The translations under genes and the position numbers were made by a program. This document shows, in pieces, positions 51,641-60,732 of a DNA stretch of 64,000 bases (its first letter is position 1; each line of letters begins with the position of its first letter). The DNA lies in assembly GCF_037975245.1 (NCBI RefSeq), contig NC_092569.1, forward strand, positions 27,171,168 through 27,235,167, in the 5' to 3' direction. The notes beneath the pieces were generated by a model that was not told the DNA's origin, did not search any database, and saw only the letters and a list, made by a program, of their open reading frames with translations. The DNA comes from Apostichopus japonicus (Eukaryota > Echinodermata > Holothuroidea > Aspidochirotida > Stichopodidae).

Positions 51641-54600
51641 TCTAGGCACGAGCTGTAAAAGAACGGCAAGAGACGTCATCGGGGTTCGAACCACGGATGC
51701 AAAAGAGAGTCTCGATCATCAGCTCGTACAGTGCGCCAAGCCATCGCGCCACTGTATGGACTGAGATATTAGGTCGATTAACTAATACTTACACCTCCCC
51801 GTGTAGGCACGAGCTGTAAAAGAACGGCAAGAGACGTCACCGGGGTTCGAACCACGGATGCAAAAGAGAGTCTCGATCATCAGCTCGTACAGTGCGCCAA
51901 GCCATCGCGCCACTGTATGGACTGAGATATTAGGTCGATTAACTAATACATACACCTCCCCGTGTAGGCACGAGCTGTAAAAGAACGGCAAGAGACGTCA
52001 TCGGGGTTCGAACCACGGATGCAAAAGAGAGTCTCGATCATCAGCTCGTACAGTGCGCCAAGCCATCGCGCCACTGTATGGACTGAGATATTAGGTCGAT
52101 TAACTAATACTTACACCTCCCCGTGTAGGCACGAGCTGTAAAAGATCGGCAAGAGACGTCACCGGGGTTCGAACCACGGATGCAAAAGAGAGTCTCGATC
52201 AGTGCGCCAAGCCATCGCGCCACTGTATGGACTGAGATATTAGGTCGATTAACTAATACTTACACCTCCCCGTGTAGGAACGAGCTGTAAAAGATCGGCA
52301 AGAGACGTCACCGGGTTTCGAACCACGGATGCAAAAGAGAGTCTCGATCATCAGCTCGTACAGTGCGCCAAGCCATCGCGCCACTGTATGGACTGAGATA
52401 TTAGGTCGATTAACTAATACTTACACCTCCCCGTGTAGGCACGAGCTGTAAAAGAACGGCAAGAGACGTCACCGGGGTTCGAACCACGGATGCAAAAGAG
52501 AGTCTCGATCATCAGCTCGTACAGTGCGCCAAGCCATCGCGCCACTGTATGGACTGAGATATTAGGTCGATTAACTAATACTTACACCTCCCCGTGTAGG
52601 CACGAGCTGTAAAAGAACGGCAAGAGACGTCATCGGGGTTCGAACCACGGATGCAAAAGAGAGTCTCGATCATCAGCTCGTACAGTGCGCCAAGCCATCG
52701 CGCCACTGTATGGACTGAGATATTAGGTCGATTAACTAATACTTACACCTCCCCGTGTAGGCACGAGCTGTAAAAGATCGGCAAGAGACGTCACCGGGGT
52801 TCGAACCACGGATGCAAAAGAGAGTCTCGATCAGTGCGCCAAGCCATCGCGCCACTGTATGGACTGAGATATTAGGTCGATTAACTAATACTTACACCTC
52901 CCCGTGTAGGAACGAGCTGTAAAAGATCGGCAAGAGACGTCACCGGGTTTCGAACCACGGATGCAAAAGAGAGTCTCGATCATCAGCTCGTACAGTGCGC
53001 CAAGCCATCGCGCCACTGTATGGACTGAGATATTAGGTCGATTAAATAATACTTACACCTCCCCGTGTAGGCACGAGCTGTAAAAGATCGGCAAGAGACG
53101 TCACCGGGGTTCGAACCACGGATGCAAAAGAGAGTCTCGATCATCAGCTCGTACAGTGCCCCAAGCCATCGCGCCACTGTATGGACTGAGATATTAGGTC
53201 GATTAACTAATACTTACACCTCCCCGTGTAGGCACGAGCTGTAAAAGAACGGCAAGAGACGTCACCGGGGTTCGAACCACGGATGCAAAAGAGAGTCTCG
53301 ATCATCAGCTCGTACAGTGCGCCAAGCCATCGCGCCACTGTATGGACTGAGATATTAGGTCGATTAACTAATACTTACACCTCCCCGTGTAGGCACGAGC
53401 TGTAAAAGAACGGCAAGAGACGTCATCGGGGTTCGAACCACGGATGCAAAAGAGAGTCTCGATCATCAGCTCGTACAGTGCGCCAAGCCATCGCGCCACT
53501 GTATGGACTGAGATATCAGGTCGATTAACTAATACTTACACCTCCCCGTGTAGGCACGAGCTGTAAAAGAACGGCAAGAGACGTCACCGGGGTTCGAACC
53601 ACGGATGCAAAAGAGAGTCTCGATCATCAGCTCGTACAGTGCGCCAAGCCATCGCGCCACTGTATGGACTGAGATATTAGGTCGATTAACTAATACTTAC
53701 ACCTCCCCGTGTAGGCACGAGCTGTAAAAGAACGGCAAGAGACGTCATCGGGGTTCGAACCACGGATGCAAAAGAGAGTCTCGATCATCAGCTCGTACAG
53801 TGCGCCAAGCCATCGCGCCACTGTATGGACTGAGATATTAGGTCGATTAAATAATACTTACACCTCCCCGTGTAGGCACGAGCTGTAAAAGATCGGCAAG
53901 AGACGTCACCGGGGTTCGAACCACGGATGCAAAAGAGAGTCTCGATCATCAGCTCGTACAGTGCGCCAAGCCATCGCGCCACTGTATGGACTGAGATATT
54001 AGGTCGATTAAATAATACTTACACCTCCCCGTGTAGGCACGAGCTGTAAAAGATCGGCAAGAGACGTCACCGGGGTTCGAACCACGGATGGAAAAGAGAG
54101 TGTTGATCATCAGCTCGTACAGTGCGCCAAGCCATCGCGCCACTGTATGGACTGAGATATTAGGTCGATTAACTAATACTTACACCTCCCCGTGTAGGCA
54201 CGAGCTGTAAAAGAACGGCAAGAGACGTCACCGGGGTTCGAACTACGGATGCAAAAGAGAGTCTCGATCATCAGCTCGTACAGTGCGCCAAGCCATCGCG
54301 CCACTGTATGGACTGAGATATTAGGTCGATTAACTAATACTTACACCTCCCCGTGTAGGCACGAGCTGTAAAAGATCGGCAAGAGACGTCACCGGGGTTC
54401 GAACCACGGATGCAAAAGAGAGTCTCGATCATCAGCTCGTACAGTGCGCCAAGCCATCGCGCCACTGTATGGACTGAGATATTAGGTCGATTAAATAATA
54501 CTTACACCTCCCCGTGTAGGCACGAGGTGTAAAAGAACGGCTAGAGACGTCACCGGGGTTCGAACCACGGATGCAAAAGAGAGTCTCGATCATCAGCTCG

Positions 54601-54643
54601 TACAGTGCGCCAAGCCATCGCGCCACTGTATGGACTGTGATAT

Positions 54644-55015
54644 TGTCACAGTCTGTTGATTGCTTGTTGTTTTGTGGTTCTTCCACCCGTGTTACAGGGG
54701 GCGCTCTCCGGCCGACTGCGCATGTCCGTGGGAGACAACGTGTATTTGCATGGCCGAATTCCTGCACCTCGGGTGCCTTTTGTGTTTGTTCATGCCTGGA
54801 GAGTGTCCCCTTGTTGTTAGTCTAATTCGGTGTACGACCCTTACTATAGAGGGACATTCTTTACTTTGTTGGATTTTGGCGTGAGATTGAGTTGGGAGTG
54901 GAGAAGGGAGTTAAGAGGAAAAACGGAAAGAGAGAGGAGGAATAAACCTGGTCACCAATTATTACTTAATACTTGTTACTGTTATTACTTTATTACGGTA
55001 CCGGACCCCGTCACA
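54644..55015 (+). repeat. 5' LTR
   Basis: It begins TGTCACAG and ends CCGTCACA (TG...CA termini), 372 bp, and matches 60361-60732 base for base by eye. An AATAAA near 54942 is a likely polyadenylation signal. It should hold the promoter for the + strand transcript. Confidence 0.95.
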
Positions 55016-55017
55016 AA

Positions 55018-55036
55018 TGGTGGAAGTGCGGGGCAC
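55018..55036 (+). other. Putative primer binding site
   Basis: TGGTGGAAGTGCGGGGCAC lies 2 bases after the 5' LTR and starts with TGG, complementary to the CCA end of a tRNA. I could not match the rest to a specific tRNA. Confidence 0.5.
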
Positions 55037-55062
55037 TGATACGTTGCAAAAATTCAGCAGTT

Positions 55063-56124
55063 ATGTCTTATAATTTGCGATCAAGAGCCAAATCTTTTGA
55101 CAATTTAACAACCGCCGTCGAACTTGAGAAAGGTGTCGTAAAATCACCTGATTCGCCCATAAGCAGGAGAGCCGCTGTTAATTCTAAAATGGCGTCAAAT
55201 TTGCGCCCTGACTCCTTTCATGGTAAGCAAAGTGAAGATCCGTATCTATGGCTCAATAAATTTAAGTCATGGACATTGCTGTCGCAACTCCCTCGAGAGC
55301 AAATTGCCGAAGCAATGAATATGTTGCTCGTAGGAAGTGCTAACATCTGGCTAAACTCCTTATCACCTTTAACGAAACAAGATCCTGATTTACTCTACGC
55401 ATCATTTGAAAGTCATTTCAGCTCCATTTATCCAAAATGGCTGCAAGAATACCAACTATGGGACAGGAAGATGGAACACGGAGAATCGCTGGATTCATTT
55501 ATTTTGGACGTCGAACGCCGATGCAGTAGGCTCAAGAAAGTGGATAAAGAAAGAACTGCTGCGCTGGTGAGAGGGTTAACGCCACCCCTAAGGATGTTCG
55601 TGATCCAACGGAATCCGAAAACCTGGGAGGACGCCGTGTCGGCAGCACGACTGGCAACCGAGGCCCACTCTATCAACAACGCCACGGTGAGCGCAGCGAC
55701 TACTCGACATGCTGACCAGTACGATGAAAAAACGGACAATTTGGCTCAGCAACTCTATGAACAAAGGAAGGAAATACAAGACCTTACAACGAAGGTGTCG
55801 GCGATGTCAACTCAATTGTCGACCCAGCAGATCTCACCTTTGGATAAGGTAACATGTCAAATATGTTCTCGGGAAGGTCATACCGCCCTGCAATGTTATT
55901 CTGTTCAAAGTATATTAGATCGAAATAAGCCTACCTGTTGGGAATGTGGAAAAGTGGGTCACATAGCTCGTTTTTGTCGTAATGTAGGACTGGGTTCGTA
56001 CCGGGGTAGACGGCTAGATCGGGGTACGAGACGGGGTAGAGGTCGGCCAATGTATTTAAACGAGCAAGACCCGACTTTGCAAGGGGGAGCCCAGGGTCAG
56101 TACGAAAGGTTTCCGATAAGTTGA
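55063..56124 (+). CDS. gag: Gag of the gypsy element (capsid and nucleocapsid)
   Basis: I start it at the ATG at 55063 (MSYNLRSRAK), about 47 bp after the LTR. The frame is open further upstream into the LTR, but that would include LTR sequence. It gives 353 residues. A capsid-type region (DPYLWLNKFKSW, SANIWLNSL, KWLQEYQLWDRKM, SLDSFILDVERRC) is followed by a heptad-like stretch and two CCHC zinc knuckles, CQICSREGHTALQC and CWECGKVGHIARFC (both CX2CX4HX4C). An Arg/Gly-rich tail (GRRLDRGTRRGRGRP) then fits RNA binding. The final part overlaps the pol frame and contains the slippery site. Gag proteins assemble the cytoplasmic particle in which reverse transcription takes place. Confidence 0.93.
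   Translation: MSYNLRSRAKSFDNLTTAVELEKGVVKSPDSPISRRAAVNSKMASNLRPDSFHGKQSEDPYLWLNKFKSWTLLSQLPREQIAEAMNMLLVGSANIWLNSLSPLTKQDPDLLYASFESHFSSIYPKWLQEYQLWDRKMEHGESLDSFILDVERRCSRLKKVDKERTAALVRGLTPPLRMFVIQRNPKTWEDAVSAARLATEAHSINNATVSAATTRHADQYDEKTDNLAQQLYEQRKEIQDLTTKVSAMSTQLSTQQISPLDKVTCQICSREGHTALQCYSVQSILDRNKPTCWECGKVGHIARFCRNVGLGSYRGRRLDRGTRRGRGRPMYLNEQDPTLQGGAQGQYERFPIS
56055..56061 (+). promoter_or_regulatory. -1 programmed ribosomal frameshift site (UUUAAAC)
   Basis: TTTAAAC is read in the gag frame as T TTA AAC (residues Leu-Asn of MYLNEQ), the exact phase for a -1 slip. The pol frame is open from 56040 and has no ATG before the protease active site. Six bases after the heptamer, GACCC (56068-56072) can pair with GGGTC (56094-56098), a candidate stimulatory stem. 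Confidence 0.8.
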
Positions 56125-59100
56125 ACAAGGAAAACAACCCTTACTTGAGTTTAAAAGAGAATGAAAATGATGACGATAACAAGCTATCAATATTGGGAAC
56201 TCCGGATTATGTAGATAATTATGTGAAATTAGAAATCAATCGTGGTCAATGTTTTGCTCTCGTGGATACAGGGGCCGATGTGTCTGTAGCAAATGCCGAG
56301 ATTATGAAATTACCACAATTTGCTGGAACTAAATTATTTCATTCTGATATCAAGTTTATCCAGACTGCAAGTAAACAAAGGGTTCCAATTATTGGGACAA
56401 TTTACGTTGATGCTAGGATTCAAAATAAAGATGTGCCGATTAAATTCTACCTTACACAAGGACTTCACACTGATTTTATTATAGGAATAGATTTTTTAAA
56501 GGCACACGGAATTTCTGTACAATTCAATGATAAGGGTATGTTACTAAATACTGATAATATCGGTCACACACATAATGTATTACTTGCAAAAAGGGTGGAT
56601 TTTCCAGCGTGGTCTGAACGAATTGTAGTCGCAAGAATACAAGGTAATGCTATTCCAAATGGTGTTGTTGGGTTTACACATTGTGATTTGGTTAATGACA
56701 TGTTGGTAGCAAAAGTTCTTACTAAGGTCCAAAAAGGGGAAGTGTTCTGTAGAGTGTTAAACAAGACCGATAAACTTATTTCATTAGGTGAAGGAACACA
56801 AGTGGCCAAATTTGAATGCCTTACTCATAACCATGTGTTATCTTCTTTGGAAGTTAACTCTACCAACGAAAACGGCTCTTGCGCCCCAAACTGGGACTCA
56901 GGGCCCGCAGTACTTGGAAGTCATCCACCTAGTTTTGTCCAGGCTAATAGTCCCTCAGGCACAATTAAAATTGATGATGCCGGGTTGTTAGAATCACAGC
57001 AACAAAGTTTGGCTCAATTATTAGATAATTACTCTGATATATTTGTAGGTCCAGATGGAAAGTTGGGCATGTATGATGCTGTTCAACATGAGATACACGT
57101 GGATGTGAATCAAAGGCCAATTCGCCAGCGTGCGTACAGGTTAAATCCCAAACAAAAAGATGTACTTGAAACTCATATTAATGATATGTTAGATCAAGAT
57201 ATAATTGAAGAGTCTACGAGTCCATGGGGGGCCCCATGCCTGTTGGTTTCTAAGAAAAATAACACCGATTATCGTTTTGTGGTTGATTATAGACGACTTA
57301 ATGCGTGTACGGAGTTGGAAGCGCACCCTCTCCCAACTACTGAGGAATCTCTTGATAGCATAGGGGTACAAAACCCAAAGTACTTTACTTGCTTAGATCT
57401 GCAAAGTGGTTTCCATCAAATTTTGTTAGATCCAAACTCCCGTCCTTACACTGCTTTCCGCTGTCATTTGGGTCTATTTCAGTATAAGCGTTTGCCAATG
57501 GGTCTTAAAAATAGCCCTGTCACATTTCAGAGGGTTATGGAAACGGTTTTGCGGGGCCTCACGTGGAAATCGTGTCTAGTATACATGGATGATATTATAA
57601 TATTTAGTAACAATTTTGCAGACCATATTAGTCACATCCGTGGTGTTTTTCAACGATTGAGATGTGCTAACCTAAAGTTAAGACTAGATAAGTGTCAATT
57701 TGCCAAAGCTGAAATTCGCTACTTGGGACATGTGGTGTCATCACAGGGTATTCTGCCAGACCCAGATAAATTAAAGGCTGTAAGCGAGTATCCAACCCCC
57801 AAAACTTTGAAAGAACTACGATCATTTCTTGGTCTGTCAGGTTACTATCGTAAGTTTATTCGAAATTATTCCCAAATTGCCACCCCATTGTATGCTCTTA
57901 CAAAACGAAATGCGATGTTTGTATGGGATGCATGTTGTGAAATAGCCTTCGTTCACCTTAAAAAGGCCCTCGTTAAACCCCCAATATTGGGTTATCCTAA
58001 ACCAGATCTTCCATACGTTCTGTACACTGACGCAAGCGGGTATGCTTTAGGGGTAGTGCTTACTCAAACTCAAAATGACACGGAACGGGTAATTTCGTAT
58101 GCAGGGAGATCCTTAAATGGCGCAGAACTCAATTATGGAATAACCGAAAAGGAATGCCTTGCATTGGTGTATGGAATCAAGCATTTTTCTTGTTATCTTA
58201 GGCAAACAAAATTCTCAGTTGTAGTGGATCACTCAGCCTTGCAATGGCTATTATCAATGAAAGAGCCATCTGGAAAATTTGCCAGATGGATAGTTTTTCT
58301 TCAAGCGTATGACTTTAAAGTGAAATATCGTCCAGGGAGGGTTCATTCCAATGCAGATGCTTTAAGTCGACGCGTCTATGAAACGGAACCCCAAATTTCC
58401 CACGTTGGTCAAAATTCCCTATCGCCTACTCAGACATCGAATTGTCCAATTGATGGTGCTTTTGATAGAAATACGCTTGTTCGTCACCAAAGAGAAGATG
58501 CGAAACTTATAAGGATGATTAATTACATAGAAAAAGATATATTGAAAGGAGACACCAACGAATGTCGCGCCATCCTCCTAACGGCTTCTCAATATTTCAT
58601 CGATGACCAAGTGTTGTACCACGTGGTCACGGGAGGTAAAACTAAACGAACCTCCAAAACTGGGCAGGGAAATGTAATTCAAGTTGTTGTACCTCGGGCA
58701 TTAGTAAATACAGTGCTTACAGAGATGCACGACTCGTCTATTACAGGAGGGCATTATGGGATATCTAGGACCATCGAGAAAACCAGATATAGATATTTCT
58801 GGGAAGGGATGTATAAAGATATCGTTAATTGGGTGAAATCATGTAAGGAATGTAACCAGCGTAACCGTCCAGTGTACCCAGTGCGTGCGCATTTGCAACC
58901 CTTGCCCGTTACTGGACCGTTCCAGCGTGTAGGTACCGATATACTAGGGCCTCTTCCTGTTTGCCAAGATACTGGGAATAAATACGTTTTGGTTTTCATT
59001 GATTCCTTCACAAAGTATGTTGAATTGGTACCGCTCCCTAATATTACGGCGCGTACAATTGCTACAGCTTTTATTGATAGGATTATCTGTCGTCACGGTG

Positions 59101-60077
59101 CCCCAGAATCTCTCCATTCCGATAGGGGCTCAAATTTTTTGTCGAGAATTGTGGCCGAAGTATGTAAGTTGTTTGAAATTAGGAAAACCCAAACTACATC
59201 CTATCACCCACAATGCAACGGTCAAAGTGAACGAATGATGTCTGTAATTCTAAATTCGTTAGGAAAATATCTTGACGATGATCATAGTACATGGGATACC
59301 TTGCTCCCGTTTACCCAATTCGCATATAACACCACCCCATGTTTTGATAGCACGTCATACTCCCCATACTTTCTCGTGCATGGGCGTCACCCTCGTTTCC
59401 CAACGGAAAATCATATGCAAATTTCAAGAGACTGCTCTCAAAATGTGACAATGTTCATAGGAGACGTTGTTTATGGACTTGAACAAGCACGTTTAGTGGC
59501 CGCCGATTTATTGGAGATTAGGCAGAAGTCGATGAAGTTAAAATTTGATAAAAAGGCGAATACTAATCAGTTCCACGTTGGTGATACCGTTTACCTATAC
59601 ACCCCCACTATCAAACCTGGCCAAACAAAGAAATTGGCTAAACCATGGAAAGGCCCATATTATATTGTGGAATTGCCATCTAAAATTCATGTTAGGCTAA
59701 GGAGACCAGACAATAAAGCTGTGCCTGGGTTGATACATGTGAATCGAATAAAACAAGCCGTGGTTCGGCCTAACCAAGGACCGGATGATACCACCCCTCC
59801 GGTTATTCCGAACCCTGCCCCTGGTAGAGATCTAGTCACTATTGATACAAAGGAATCCTCCCCCACGAACCAGACTCCGGCACAAAATGAGTATATTGTC
59901 GAGAAAGTATTAGGCAAACGTCAAACTCGTGGGGTTTGGTCTTATCGGGTTAAATGGCAGTCCTTTCCATCTCGTTTTAACTCATGGGTAATATTTGATG
60001 ACTTGAACGACGCATGTAAACAATACGTCAAGAGATCACATAATGTCTTACCTACTTATAAGAAAAGACGACGTTAA
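56061..60077 (+). CDS. pol: Pol of the gypsy element: protease, RT, RNase H, integrase, chromodomain
   Basis: The frame is -1 relative to gag and has no early start codon, so it should be made as Gag-Pol. Domains in order: aspartic protease with DTGA (D at 56265) and IIGIDFL; reverse transcriptase with YMDD (57582-57593) and LPMGLKNSPVTFQ; RNase H with YTDASG (Asp codon 58029) and NYGITEKECLALV; integrase with an HHCC finger (HX7HX29CX2C, 58728-58853) and catalytic residues Asp 58938, Asp 59121 and Glu 59229, spaced as DD35E; a GPY motif (59652); then a C-terminal chromodomain from YIVEKVLGK (59892). The chromodomain keeps three aromatic cage residues (Tyr 59892, Trp 59955, Phe 59964 codons). 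The stop is TAA at 60075. It makes and inserts the cDNA copy; the chromodomain probably guides integration to marked chromatin. Confidence 0.95.
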   Translation, partial: RARPDFARGSPGSVRKVSDKLNKENNPYLSLKENENDDDNKLSILGTPDYVDNYVKLEINRGQCFALVDTGADVSVANAEIMKLPQFAGTKLFHSDIKFIQTASKQRVPIIGTIYVDARIQNKDVPIKFYLTQGLHTDFIIGIDFLKAHGISVQFNDKGMLLNTDNIGHTHNVLLAKRVDFPAWSERIVVARIQGNAIPNGVVGFTHCDLVNDMLVAKVLTKVQKGEVFCRVLNKTDKLISLGEGTQVAKFECLTHNHVLSSLEVNSTNENGSCAPNWDSGPAVLGSHPPSFVQANSPSGTIKIDDAGLLESQQQSLAQLLDNYSDIFVGPDGKLGMYDAVQHEIHVDVNQRPIRQRAYRLNPKQKDVLETHINDMLDQDIIEESTSPWGAPCLLVSKKNNTDYRFVVDYRRLNACTELEAHPLPTTEESLDSIGVQNPKYFTCLDLQSGFHQILLDPNSRPYTAFRCHLGLFQYKRLPMGLKNSPVTFQRVMETVLRGLTWKSCLVYMDDIIIFSNNFADHISHIRGVFQRLRCANLKLRLDKCQFAKAEIRYLGHVVSSQGILPDPDKLKAVSEYPTPKTLKELRSFLGLSGYYRKFIRNYSQIATPLYALTKRNAMFVWDACCEIAFVHLKKALVKPPILGYPKPDLPYVLYTDASGYALGVVLTQTQNDTERVISYAGRSLNGAELNYGITEKECLALVYGIKHFSCYLRQTKFSVVVDHSALQWLLSMKEPSGKFARWIVFLQAYDFKVKYRPGRVHSNADALSRRVYETEPQISHVGQNSLSPTQTSNCPIDGAFDRNTLVRHQREDAKLIRMINYIEKDILKGDTNECRAILLTASQYFIDDQVLYHVVTGGKTKRTSKTGQGNVIQVVVPRALVNTVLTEMHDSSITGGHYGISRTIEKTRYRYFWEGMYKDIVNWVKSCKECNQRNRPVYPVRAHLQPLPVTGPFQRVGTDILGPLPVCQDTGNKYVLVFIDSFTKYVELVPLPNITARTIATAFIDRIICRHGAPESLHSDRGSNFLSRIVAEVCKLFEIRKTQTTSYHPQCNGQSERMMSVILNSLGKYLDDDHSTWDTLLPFTQFAYNTTPCFDSTSYSPYFLVHGRHPRFPTENHMQISRDCSQNVTMFIGDVVYGLEQARLVAADLLEIRQKSMKLKFDKKANTNQFHVGDTVYLYTPTIKPGQTKKLAKPWKGPYYIVELPSKIHVRLRRPDNKAVPGLIHVNRIKQAVVRPNQGPDDTTPPVIPNPAPGRDLVTIDTKESSPTNQTPAQNEYIVEKVLGKRQTRGVWSYRVKWQSFPSRFNSWVIFDDLNDACKQYVKRSHNVLPTYKKRRR

Positions 60078-60253
60078 GCATTAGCTTACATTTAATATTT
60101 TCTTTTGTATGTGTAAATAATTAAATTCAAAGTTATATATTTGTTTGTCTTAACTATTTATAAGAAAAGACGATTTTAAGTGTTAACTTACATTTAATAT
60201 ATTTTTGTATGTGTATGTGTAAACAATTAAATTTAATGTTATATTTTTGTCTG
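60053..60253 (+). repeat. Imperfect tandem duplication of about 100 bp spanning the pol stop codon
   Basis: The segment beginning CTTATAAGAAAAGACGACG (about 60053-60150) is repeated as ATTTATAAGAAAAGACGATT (about 60157-60253), followed in both by TTACATTTAATAT, TTTGTATGTGTA and AATTAAATT. Copy 1 includes the last codons of pol (YKKRRR and stop); copy 2 is untranslated. Confidence 0.8.
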
Positions 60254-60345
60254 TTTTTTAATGTTGGTGGTGGGTTTGGATTGGTACACTGTTGGATTTA
60301 TTGTGAACTGTATTTTTGGTATTTTGCTCAGTGGCATTCGCACTT

Positions 60346-60358
60346 TAGGGGGGCGGGT
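60346..60358 (+). other. Polypurine tract
   Basis: A G-rich purine run (AGGGGGGCGGG) ends two or three bases before the 3' LTR, the expected position for the plus-strand DNA primer of an LTR retrotransposon. Confidence 0.75.
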
Positions 60359-60360
60359 AT

Positions 60361-60732
60361 TGTCACAGTCTGTTGATTGCTTGTTGTTTTGTGGTTCTTC
60401 CACCCGTGTTACAGGGGGCGCTCTCCGGCCGACTGCGCATGTCCGTGGGAGACAACGTGTATTTGCATGGCCGAATTCCTGCACCTCGGGTGCCTTTTGT
60501 GTTTGTTCATGCCTGGAGAGTGTCCCCTTGTTGTTAGTCTAATTCGGTGTACGACCCTTACTATAGAGGGACATTCTTTACTTTGTTGGATTTTGGCGTG
60601 AGATTGAGTTGGGAGTGGAGAAGGGAGTTAAGAGGAAAAACGGAAAGAGAGAGGAGGAATAAACCTGGTCACCAATTATTACTTAATACTTGTTACTGTT
60701 ATTACTTTATTACGGTACCGGACCCCGTCACA
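60361..60732 (+). repeat. 3' LTR
   Basis: 372 bp, TGTCACAG to CCGTCACA, identical by eye to 54644-55015. The AATAAA near 60659 would serve to polyadenylate the genomic transcript. Confidence 0.95.

Larger units (their letters stand above)
40701..54643 (-). repeat. Satellite array 2, right part: units with indels and A-run expansions, about 86 copies
   Basis: The same unit as the left part, but many copies carry an expanded A-run (CTGTAAAAAAAAAACGGC) where the left part has TAAAAGAACGGC or TAAAAGATCGGC, and some have a 12-bp deletion (CTCGATCAGTGCGCC, at 42867, 45121, 47045, 52197, 52829). Linkers are almost always ACTTAC here. Markers show longer higher-order blocks (14-mer, 9-mer, 8-mer, 4-mer). 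The last unit is cut by the retrotransposon at 54643. Confidence 0.93.

Noticed and set aside
20089-54643. CRISPR array
   Set aside because: The whole 161-bp unit is repeated, with no short repeat and unique spacer pattern, and the genome is eukaryotic.
54571-55039. Short frames in the LTR and satellite (also 60239-60786)
   Set aside because: They span LTR boundaries, occur in both LTRs and show no protein character.
55428-55779. Minus-strand frames inside gag and pol (also 56564-56809, 58754-59011, 59687-59917)
   Set aside because: Shadows of the gag/pol coding strand.
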